Positions 17,943 through 23,622 of a stretch of 23,622 nucleotides of DNA are shown in pieces. Below the pieces are notes generated by a model. The model worked only from the letters and a program-made list of their open reading frames with translations. It had not been told where the DNA came from and did no database searches. Location of the stretch: the IMG/VR virus record IMGVR_UViG_3300032224_000504, positions 1 to 23,622 of that record. One strand, written 5' to 3'. Numbering within the stretch: position 1 is the stretch's first letter; every line of letters starts with the position of its first letter. A program made the position numbers and the translations under genes. The DNA comes from a virus.

Positions 17943-18707
17943 ATGTCATTTTCACCAAATTTATTTTTATCGAATATAAGAGCAAAGGACGGACTTGCAA
18001 AGCCTTCTCGCTTTGAGGTTATTCTTCCTATTCCACCATACATCAATAGTTTTGTTGGCAATTCAATCATTAATAAGATTTTGAATTTCCCTAACTCTGT
18101 ATTCACCGATGTGAGTGATGCCATTGGTTCGGCGTTTGGTCGTCAAGGAACACAAGACGAATATTCAAAGACATCCAATTCTTCTTTGTCCAGATATTTA
18201 GCATTACAATGTGAAAACGCTGAATTGCCTGGTAAAACATTACAGACAGCTGATGTTAAGATTTACGGTCCCATATTTAAGGTACCATATCAAACACAAT
18301 ACGCTGATACAGCACTTACATTTTTATGTACCAATGAGTTCTATGAAAGAAAGTTATTTGACCGTTGGATGGAATCAATTCATCCAGGCGATACAAATAA
18401 CATGAGATTTCCAAAAGGTGCTCAATCACGGTACATGACAAACATTAAAATTATACAGTATGATGAGTTTATTAAACAGATTCATGCTGTCGAATTGATA
18501 GATGCTTTTCCAATTGGAATTGCACCACAACAGTTAAGTTGGTCAGAAGATGGGTTTCATCGTCTATCAGTCCAATTTGCTTATCAAAAATACCGCACCA
18601 TTTACGAGGGGTCTTATGACCTGGCTGCGGCTGCAACTGCGTTATTTGGTAGTGCTGCGGTATCAGCATTGCCATTAGGTAAGGCGATTACGAGAAATAC
18701 TTTTTAA
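17943..18707 (+). CDS. 54: gp19-fold tail tube protein, candidate tube initiator gp54
   Basis: Tube-like protein. Its segments align in order with T4 gp19: LAKPSRFEVILPIP (gp19 FARPNLFQVEI), CENAELPGKTLQ, a strand-helix unit with ADTALTFLCTNEFYERKLFD and RWMESIH, and a C-terminal part with IKIIQYDEFIKQIHAVELID then AFPIGIAPQQLSWSEDG and HRLSVQFAYQKYRT. At 254 residues it is larger than gp19 (163) and nearer to gp54 (320). An extra N-terminal loop (about 40-75) and a C-terminal Ala-rich tail account for the difference. Lying among baseplate assembly genes rather than beside the sheath gene, it is more likely gp54, the baseplate-tube initiator, than the major tube protein. AGGA about ten bases upstream supports the start. 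Confidence 0.75.
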   Translation: MSFSPNLFLSNIRAKDGLAKPSRFEVILPIPPYINSFVGNSIINKILNFPNSVFTDVSDAIGSAFGRQGTQDEYSKTSNSSLSRYLALQCENAELPGKTLQTADVKIYGPIFKVPYQTQYADTALTFLCTNEFYERKLFDRWMESIHPGDTNNMRFPKGAQSRYMTNIKIIQYDEFIKQIHAVELIDAFPIGIAPQQLSWSEDGFHRLSVQFAYQKYRTIYEGSYDLAAAATALFGSAAVSALPLGKAITRNTF

Positions 18708-18726
18708 TTATTAAAGCGAGGTTATT

Positions 18727-19458
18727 ATGCTACCAAAGTTAGACATTCCAACATATACGGTGAAACTGATATCATCTGGTAAAACTATCAGATATCGTCC
18801 GTTTCTTGTGAAGGAACAAAAATTATTCTTAATGGCTTCTGAGGCAGATGATGCTAAAGAAACGATTAATACTATCCGTCAGGTATTGAAGAATTGTATT
18901 TTGGATGAGATTGATGTTGACAATCTTCCAACATTTGATTTGGAATACTTGTTCATGCACCTGCGTGCTAGGTCAGTAGAAGAAGTTGTAGAATTAAAAT
19001 ATAAATGCAACAATGAAGTTGATAATGAAGAAGGTGTTAAGATTAAGTGTAACGGATCAGTTGCCTTTAAATTAAACATCCTTGAAGTAGAACCAACAAT
19101 CAATCCAGAACATACTAACAAAGTTCAGCTAACTGAAAATCTTGGCATTTGCCTAAAGTATCCTACTTTTGAGATGATTCAGAAATATGATACGATTGGT
19201 GAAGATGAAGTTATGACCAGAATTTTGGTTGATTGTATTGATTACATTTATGATAAAGACCAAATCTACTATGCCAAAGATTCCAGTAAAGAAGAATTGG
19301 AAGAATTTGTAGATAACCTACAACAAAAAGATTTAGAAAAGATTAAAAAATTCTTTGATACGATGCCTGAAATTAAAAAAGATGTCCACTTCAAATGTCC
19401 AAAATGTGCATATGAAGAAGATATTACGATTAAGGGTCTCCAAAGTTTTTTCGTCTAA
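18727..19458 (+). CDS. 26: gp26-family baseplate hub assembly protein (T4_baseplate family)
   Basis: Similar to the T4 gp26 family of hub assembly factors, which act in assembly and are not major virion components. The N-terminal half holds IRYRPFLVKEQKLFLMASE and the block around LPTFDLEYLFMHLRARSVEE, which is typical of the family. Four cysteines (C94, C108, and the C224-P-K-C227 pair) suggest a zinc ribbon. The length is 243 residues (T4 gp26 208). A good GAGG ribosome site lies seven bases before the ATG. The last codons cover a T-TTT-TTC heptamer (19446-19452) overlapping a -1 frame ORF, so a longer product of about 306 residues may also be made. The position directly before the tape-measure-like gene is that of a tail assembly chaperone. 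Confidence 0.85.
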   Translation: MLPKLDIPTYTVKLISSGKTIRYRPFLVKEQKLFLMASEADDAKETINTIRQVLKNCILDEIDVDNLPTFDLEYLFMHLRARSVEEVVELKYKCNNEVDNEEGVKIKCNGSVAFKLNILEVEPTINPEHTNKVQLTENLGICLKYPTFEMIQKYDTIGEDEVMTRILVDCIDYIYDKDQIYYAKDSSKEELEEFVDNLQQKDLEKIKKFFDTMPEIKKDVHFKCPKCAYEEDITIKGLQSFFV

Positions 19459-19503
19459 TTTTTCGTTATGATACATTAGGTAACTACTATCAGACGAACT
19501 TTG
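19441..19503 (+). promoter_or_regulatory. Predicted hairpin spanning the gp26 stop and slippery site
   Basis: TTCGTCT at 19450-19456 is exactly complementary to AGACGAA at 19492-19498, and CAAAG at 19441-19445 continues the pairing with CTTTG at 19499-19503. This gives 12 base pairs interrupted by a four-T bulge at 19446-19449, around a 35-base loop. The slippery T-TTT-TTC lies within the 5' arm. A translating ribosome would melt this stem, so it is not a classical downstream stimulator; a role in frameshifting or in coupling is inference. Confidence 0.35.
19446..19452 (+). promoter_or_regulatory. Candidate -1 ribosomal frameshift site T-TTT-TTC
   Basis: In the reading frame of the gp26-family gene this heptamer is T TTT TTC, a canonical X-XXY-YYZ slippery pattern. 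Both tRNAs can re-pair after sliding back one base. It sits two codons before the stop at 19456-19458 and inside the overlap with the -1 ORF, which is open from 19434. Slippage would continue into FRLIFRYDTLGNYYQTN. Confidence 0.5.
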
Positions 19504-19646
19504 CTTTAATGCAACACCACAAGTATAGTTTGACTGAGCTTGAGAATATGTTACCTTGGGAAAGAAATATTTACTTGGGACTTTTAATGAAGTACCTTGA
19601 AGAAGAAAGAGAACGCATTAAATTGCAGAAACAAGCGAAACGATAA
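19452..19646 (+). CDS. Small -1-frame ORF, probable frameshift extension of the gp26-family protein
   Basis: Sixty-four codons in the -1 frame relative to the upstream gene, reading RLIFRYDTLGNYYQTNFALM, then QHHKYSLTELENMLPWER and NIYLGLLMKYLEEERERIKL, with a charged C-terminus. It looks like real protein: a helical, Trp-containing WERNIYLGLLMKYLEEE unit as in tail assembly chaperone C-terminal domains. No credible start exists. The frame has no ATG, GTG or TTG before an internal ATG at 19509, which lacks a Shine-Dalgarno and would remove the YYQTNFALM block. A rare ATT at 19458 is the only alternative. Its TAA overlaps the next ATG by one base. The coordinates given start at the first codon after -1 slippage; the fused product would be 242 + 64 residues. 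It is too short to be T4 gp51 (249 aa). Confidence 0.65.
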   Translation, partial: RLIFRYDTLGNYYQTNFALMQHHKYSLTELENMLPWERNIYLGLLMKYLEEERERIKLQKQAKR

Positions 19647-21436
19647 TGGCAAAAAAACCTATCCTCGAAGCTTTAGCACAAGAACTTGGTTACAAGGATG
19701 CTAAAGCATTAAAAAAGAAAATGACCGAAGGTCATGGCGATGACTTTGCCGGCAGTGTAAAGAGCCGCCTTGAGGAAGGTGCCGGCTTTGGCGAAGCATT
19801 TAAAGGTGGTTTTTCTGATGCTAAAAAAGGACTTGAAAAGAAGTTAGACCCAAAAAATATTAAAAAAGAACTTGTTAAAGGTGCATTTGGTGGAGATGAT
19901 ATACTCTCTGCCTATATGCGTGGCAAGTTTAGAGATAAATCTGAAGATAAAAAAGAAGAAGATAAAAACTCTCCTTCTGCTGAAGGTTCGACTGAAGGTG
20001 GTAGTTTTACTGAATTAAATAGTTTCTTAAAAATTATTGCTAAAAATTCTATGTCGTTGCATTTGATGGCAAGAGATATGAATGTGCTTCGGCAAAACAT
20101 AGTTAAACTTGTTAAATTGGAAGCAAAAGATTATAATAAAGGCAAAAGCAAACGAGACCAAATTGAAGCACGAACAGGTGCCGACACATACTTTCTCCGT
20201 GCTGATGAAGCTGAAACAAAACTGGAAGTTGATAGACAAAAATATGCACCTAAGCCAGTAGCTAAAGAAGGTGAAAAGAAAGATCCAGAAAAAGAGAGTG
20301 GTATATTAGACACAATTCTTGGTTTCTTTAAAAATGGATTACTTGCAGGAATCATGTCTATTTTTAATCCTGCAAACTTGTTAAAAGTTTTAGGTAAAGT
20401 CTTTTTAATTACTGCCATATTTGCTGGATTATTTCAAGGTATTACAGCTGCATTTGACAAATGGAAAGAAACTGGTTCTCTTAAAGATGCTATTATTGCA
20501 GGTTTAGGTGGAGTTTTAGACTTTTTAACATTTGGTTTATTTGGTGAAGATAGCGTTAAAAAGATGTTTGATGCTGTTCAAGGATTTGTTACACCTATTA
20601 TTCAATCTATTGCTGATGTTATTACCTCAATGAAAGATTGGGTAGCAAATAATATTGGTATTCCTAAAGTCAGTTTAGGTACTTGGTTTGGAAAAGAAAG
20701 GTCAATTGGTCCATACTATCCATTTAAAAATAATCCAACTAGTGAAGAACCACAGACTAGCACAGCACCACAAATTGGTGATGTTAAAACTGTATCGGCA
20801 CCTCCTGCTCCTGGCGCACCTGAAGCGACTCAACAAATTGATGCTAGCGGTTTATCTAAAACAGCTAGTGAGCTTGAAAGACAAATTACTGGTGACAATG
20901 GCACCGTAATAAAATCTGAAACTCAAATTGGGACTTCACCACAATTACAACTACCAAGTAATCCTGAAGAAGCTAAAAAAGTTCTTATTGAACAGGCATC
21001 TAAAGTTCTTGGTATGCCTTTGCCTGACCCCACTAAACCAACACCTGAAGGTTCAAGTGGCAATCCACAATTAGATGAAACAATTATATCAAAGGTTGAA
21101 TCTATAATTAAGCAAAAAGGTTTATCTGCACCACCATCAGGTGGAGGTTCGGTTGAATCTGCACCATCAGGTGGCGGCAGTTCTGGTAACTTGTCTGCAC
21201 CATCAGGTGGTTCTTCACCATCTGCTGAATCTGATTCACCAGCATCAAGTGGTGCGGCTTTATCAACCGCATCCGCTGATGTTGCTGAAATGCAAAGAAT
21301 GGAGTCTGCTGCTGATATGGGTGGTTCAGTCAATTCACAAACAATTACAAACAACAGTAATTCATCTGGTAAAGAACCAACACCACAAATTGCTGATGTT
21401 TATGATACAGAATTTGCAAAGTTAATTGCAGCTTAA
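19646..21436 (+). CDS. 29: Tape-measure-like baseplate hub protein, gp29 candidate (596 aa)
   Basis: Probably sets tail length and occupies the tube lumen and hub. The length is almost that of T4 gp29 (590), and it follows the gp26-family gene as a tape measure should. The N-terminal 125 residues are Lys/Glu-rich helix. Residues about 125-205 share a block with the next gene (SLHLMARDMNVLRQN, then TGADTYFLRADEAETKLEVD). Residues about 225-335 are hydrophobic, with IFNPANLLKVLGKVFLITAI then FAGLFQGITAAFDKWKETGS, which may be the membrane-active segment typical of tape measures. Residues about 365-550 are Pro/Ser/Gly/Thr-rich with three SAP-PSGG repeats. The C-terminus, with NSQTITNNSNSSG, resembles the Asn-rich end of its neighbour. 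Which of the two paralogs is the true tape measure is not settled by sequence. Confidence 0.7.
   Translation: MAKKPILEALAQELGYKDAKALKKKMTEGHGDDFAGSVKSRLEEGAGFGEAFKGGFSDAKKGLEKKLDPKNIKKELVKGAFGGDDILSAYMRGKFRDKSEDKKEEDKNSPSAEGSTEGGSFTELNSFLKIIAKNSMSLHLMARDMNVLRQNIVKLVKLEAKDYNKGKSKRDQIEARTGADTYFLRADEAETKLEVDRQKYAPKPVAKEGEKKDPEKESGILDTILGFFKNGLLAGIMSIFNPANLLKVLGKVFLITAIFAGLFQGITAAFDKWKETGSLKDAIIAGLGGVLDFLTFGLFGEDSVKKMFDAVQGFVTPIIQSIADVITSMKDWVANNIGIPKVSLGTWFGKERSIGPYYPFKNNPTSEEPQTSTAPQIGDVKTVSAPPAPGAPEATQQIDASGLSKTASELERQITGDNGTVIKSETQIGTSPQLQLPSNPEEAKKVLIEQASKVLGMPLPDPTKPTPEGSSGNPQLDETIISKVESIIKQKGLSAPPSGGGSVESAPSGGGSSGNLSAPSGGSSPSAESDSPASSGAALSTASADVAEMQRMESAADMGGSVNSQTITNNSNSSGKEPTPQIADVYDTEFAKLIAA
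21125..21210 (+). repeat. Three short direct repeats encoding SAP(P)SGG in the gp29-like gene
   Basis: TCTGCACCATCAGGTGG occurs exactly at 21158-21174 and 21194-21210, and with an extra CAC codon-length insertion at 21125-21144. The spacing is about 35 bases. The repeats encode a flexible Ser/Ala/Pro/Gly linker near residues 494-522 and could vary in copy number by slippage. Confidence 0.7.
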
Positions 21437-21437
21437 T

Positions 21438-23201
21438 ATGGCAAGTAAATCTCCAACAATAGATAGAACAGTTAGTTCTTCTCCTTCCGAATCCGTAATT
21501 TTAGCTAAAATAATTGCTAGAAGTTTTCTTAGTTTACCGTATATTGCTAGAGATTTAAATGTCGCTAGGCAAAACCTTCAAAAGATGGTTAAAATGCGTG
21601 GCGGTGAAGCATCAAAAGGCGCTGATACTCATTTTCTAAAAGCAGGTGAAGCTGAAAAGAAGCTAGCAGTAGAGCAAGAAAGAGGAACTGCTAAGAAAGT
21701 AACACCAGTCAAAAAAGAAGAAGAAGGTACTGGACTATTTGGTAAAACTGGCAAAAAAGTTTTTGATAAATTCAAATCAACAAAAGCTGGTGGTAAAGCC
21801 GTATCTATTGGTGAAAAACTACTAAACGGTTTTAAAGCAATTTTCAACCCTAAGAATTTTATGAAGATTCTTGGGCGCCTTGCATTGCCACTAATGATAT
21901 TTTCAGCCTTATTTGAAGGATTTACTTCCGCATTTGATACTTGGAAAGAAACTGGTTCTATTTGGGAAGCATTTAAGGCAGGCATTGGTGGTATAGTTGA
22001 ATTCTTCACCTTTGGTTTGATTGATAAGAAAATGGTTTCCGATTTCTATGATTGGGGTCTTGGTGCGATTGAAAAGATAATGAAATCTGTAGCTGATTTC
22101 TTTGGATTCGGTGATGTCTTTACAGAACAGTTTGCTAAAGTTAAAAAGTTTTTGGGGGTATCAATTCAACCTAAAAATCAACCACAAACTCCTTCTATTG
22201 ATAAACCAAAAGAAGGTGAAGGACAAGCTAAAAAAGACAAAGAACTTTCTAAGCAAGAAGTAGAAAGATTAGAAAAAGAAAAACAATATACTGGTAAAGA
22301 TGAGATTGTCCGTAAAAGAATGGGTCTTCCACCAAAGCCCGCTTCTGAAATGGAACCAACTCCAACTGCACCCGCTGCAGCCGAAACACAACCATCTAAA
22401 GCACCATCAGCAGCACCAGTAAGTCCTTCTGATACTAAACCAGTTAAAGTTGGAGAAAGTGCTGGTAAATCCGCCATGATTAAGGCGATGGATGATAACA
22501 AGATTACTGACCCAACTGCTCGTGCTTCTATTATGGCACAAGTGGGCCATGAGTCTGGTAACTTTACTACATTGAGTGAGAATCTTAATTATAAACCAGC
22601 AACACTATTAAAAATATTTCCAAAATACTTTAGGTCACCAGAAGAAGCACAAGAAACAGCTTCACAGGGACCACAAGCAATTGCTAATCGTGTTTATGGT
22701 GGAAGAATGGGTAACACGGATGCTGGCGATGGCTTCAAATATCGTGGTCGTGGATTCATTCAATTAACCGGTAAATCAAACTACAAGAAATTTGGTGTTG
22801 ATAGTGATCCTGATTCTGTATCACAAATGGGTAAAGCCGCTGAAACTGCTATCCAGTATATGAAAGGTTACAAAGGTGATTGGGGTGATATTAAGGCGGT
22901 GACCAAATTCGTTAATGGTGGTTACATTGGTCTTGAAGATAGAGCAAAACACTTTCAAGCATATCTAAACGACCCAACAATTACTAAAGTTTCTGGTGCT
23001 CAGACTGCTATTAGTGGTGGCGGTGTTGCAACCGCTTCTAATGATGTGGCATCAAGTCAAAGGCAACAAGCTAAACCATCCGCACCCGTGGTAGTTAATA
23101 ATACTACTGTCAATAACAATAACTCTAGTAGAACTCAACTAGCATCACAGCCTAAAGATAATAACTCTACAAACGGTGCATTAGTAGCAAGAGCCACGTA
23201 A
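21438..23201 (+). CDS. Tape-measure paralog fused to a GH19-type peptidoglycan hydrolase
   Basis: Start chosen at the ATG at 21438, one base past the upstream TAA, rather than an in-frame TTG at 21426; this gives 587 residues. The N-terminal half is a paralog of the previous protein: SLPYIARDLNVARQN, GADTHFLKAGEAEKKLAV, then IFNPKNFMKILGRLALPLMI and SAFDTWKETGS. A charged linker (about 240-345) leads to a GH19 chitinase-like domain at about 346-510: IMAQVGHESGNFTTLSENLN with the likely catalytic acids E372 and E381, NYKPATLLKIFPKYF, IANRVYGGRMGNTDAGDG and YRGRGFIQLTGKSNY. This is the arrangement of phage GH19 endolysins, but there is no separate lysis context, so a virion-associated wall-degrading enzyme is more likely. 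The C-terminus is Asn-rich (VVVNNTTVNNNNSS). Confidence 0.8.
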   Translation: MASKSPTIDRTVSSSPSESVILAKIIARSFLSLPYIARDLNVARQNLQKMVKMRGGEASKGADTHFLKAGEAEKKLAVEQERGTAKKVTPVKKEEEGTGLFGKTGKKVFDKFKSTKAGGKAVSIGEKLLNGFKAIFNPKNFMKILGRLALPLMIFSALFEGFTSAFDTWKETGSIWEAFKAGIGGIVEFFTFGLIDKKMVSDFYDWGLGAIEKIMKSVADFFGFGDVFTEQFAKVKKFLGVSIQPKNQPQTPSIDKPKEGEGQAKKDKELSKQEVERLEKEKQYTGKDEIVRKRMGLPPKPASEMEPTPTAPAAAETQPSKAPSAAPVSPSDTKPVKVGESAGKSAMIKAMDDNKITDPTARASIMAQVGHESGNFTTLSENLNYKPATLLKIFPKYFRSPEEAQETASQGPQAIANRVYGGRMGNTDAGDGFKYRGRGFIQLTGKSNYKKFGVDSDPDSVSQMGKAAETAIQYMKGYKGDWGDIKAVTKFVNGGYIGLEDRAKHFQAYLNDPTITKVSGAQTAISGGGVATASNDVASSQRQQAKPSAPVVVNNTTVNNNNSSRTQLASQPKDNNSTNGALVARAT

Positions 23202-23222
23202 AAACACCCGCCGAAGCGGGTG
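23200..23222 (-). terminator. Intrinsic terminator of the gp32 transcript
   Basis: Read on the minus strand, CACCCGC-TTCG-GCGGGTG forms a perfect seven-pair GC-rich stem closed by the very stable C(UUCG)G tetraloop, followed at once by five T (23204-23200). It begins 21 bases after the gp32 stop. On the plus strand the hairpin (23205-23222) lacks a following T-run, so it should stop gp32 transcription mainly, and only poorly the convergent tape-measure operon. Confidence 0.88.
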
Positions 23223-23243
23223 CCAGCACTTGCATGGGTATTA

Positions 23244-23622
23244 TTACTCAGCGTCTGCTAATGACTTGAAGTAATCCAAATCATCATCTTCAGCTAATGA
23301 AGGTGCTTTTGCAGAAGGAATGCTCTTAGCATCTTCCGACTTGAATGGACTAATATCAGCAGTTTCTGCCTTACTAGCTGCAACTGGTGCACCTAGAACT
23401 TTATCCAAACGACCTTTTAATTGCTCATAAGGTTTGAACTGTGAAGCAGCAGTAAACTCTTTTAGAGAAAACTCTTTCTTCCACAATTCTTCCAATTTGG
23501 CATCATCACCTTCATAGAGAGGACTTGCATCGTCAAATTCACTCTTATCATAGTTACGATAGCCTTCAACATTACGAATCTTCAACTTAAAGTTGGCACC
23601 GTCCCACAGGTCAAATGGGTTA
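23244..23622 (-). CDS. 32: Single-stranded DNA-binding protein gp32, C-terminal part (cut by window edge)
   Basis: C-terminal 126 codons or so of a T4-like gp32; the frame is open to the window edge and begins NPFDLWDGANFKLKIRNVEG. This aligns with the end of the T4 gp32 OB core ([20 protein letters not shown], then YDESKF). A helical segment follows, with LEELWKKEFSLKEFTAASQF then KPYEQLKGRLDKVLG, then an Ala/Ser/Lys linker and an acidic tail (SLAEDDDLDYFKSLADAE), the region that recruits replication and recombination partners in T4. A TTG inside the frame near 23585 is not the real start. gp32 coats ssDNA during replication and is an early/middle gene; its convergent orientation against the late tail genes and its own terminator fit separate control. 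Confidence 0.9.
   Translation of the reverse strand, partial: NPFDLWDGANFKLKIRNVEGYRNYDKSEFDDASPLYEGDDAKLEELWKKEFSLKEFTAASQFKPYEQLKGRLDKVLGAPVAASKAETADISPFKSEDAKSIPSAKAPSLAEDDDLDYFKSLADAE

Noticed and set aside
19452-19646. Calling the small ORF gp51
   Set aside because: T4 gp51 is about 249 residues. The 64-codon frame is too short and lacks its own start, so a frameshift extension fits better.
21125-21210. Short direct repeats as a CRISPR-like or mobile-element signal
   Set aside because: They are in-frame codons for an SAPSGG linker, with irregular spacing and no flanking inverted repeats.
20923-21354. 143-residue minus-strand open frame opposite the Pro/Ser/Gly-rich part of the gp29-like gene
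   Set aside because: Its repeats (PPPDGG, SADG) are the complement of the low-complexity linker repeats on the other strand.
21426-21437. TTG start for the GH19 paralog, adding four residues
   Set aside because: The ATG at 21438 fits the one-base stop/start spacing used elsewhere in the window, and the extra MQLN adds nothing recognisable.
21629-22009. 126-residue minus-strand open frame opposite the GH19 paralog
   Set aside because: It has no start signal and no recognisable motif, and it lies fully within a convincing gene on the other strand.
23205-23222. Bidirectional terminator for both convergent operons
   Set aside because: The plus-strand side is followed by CCAGCACTTG, without a T-run.

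Overview
The window is a slice of the tail and baseplate module of an AT-rich, T4-like contractile-tailed phage (myovirus). The evidence is a near-complete run of recognisable T4-type morphogenesis proteins (gp48, gp53, a gp27-like hub, gp5, gp25, gp6, gp7, gp8, gp4, a gp19-fold tube protein, a gp26-family protein, tape-measure-like proteins and gp32) packed with gaps of a few bases and frequent stop/start overlaps. The lysozyme-less gp5, the DUF4815 protein and the glycine-rich repeats resemble cyanophage and pelagiphage T4-like relatives more than T4 itself. The host cannot be read from this sequence. There are no tRNAs, insertion sequences or CRISPR arrays.

Layout. From about 16.8 kb leftwards, nine genes run on the minus strand as one block: gp48 (tube cap), gp53, gp27-like hub, gp5 spike, gp25, gp6, gp7, gp8, a 1980-residue DUF4815 protein, and the first 15 codons of a further gene cut by the left edge. 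A 36-bp divergent promoter region (16809-16844) separates this block from the plus-strand block: gp4 (head-completion nuclease), a conserved 192-residue protein, a gp19-fold tube protein (gp54 candidate), a gp26-family protein, a small -1-frame ORF, and two paralogous tape-measure-like proteins. The second paralog carries a GH19-type peptidoglycan hydrolase domain. The plus block ends convergently against the C-terminal part of gp32 (ssDNA-binding protein), whose transcript ends at a strong minus-strand hairpin terminator.

How the genes work together. The minus block makes the wedge and central hub of the baseplate. The plus block supplies head completion, the tube initiator, assembly factors and the length-setting and cell-wall-degrading parts inserted into the hub and tube. 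The most notable point is the junction between the gp26-family gene and the tape-measure-like gene. A short ORF with no credible start codon overlaps the gp26-family ORF in the -1 frame, and a T-TTT-TTC slippery heptamer lies in the overlap. This is the same arrangement as the lambda G/GT tail-assembly chaperone frameshift upstream of the tape measure. A second notable point is that the tail lysozyme domain missing from gp5 appears instead on the tape-measure paralog.
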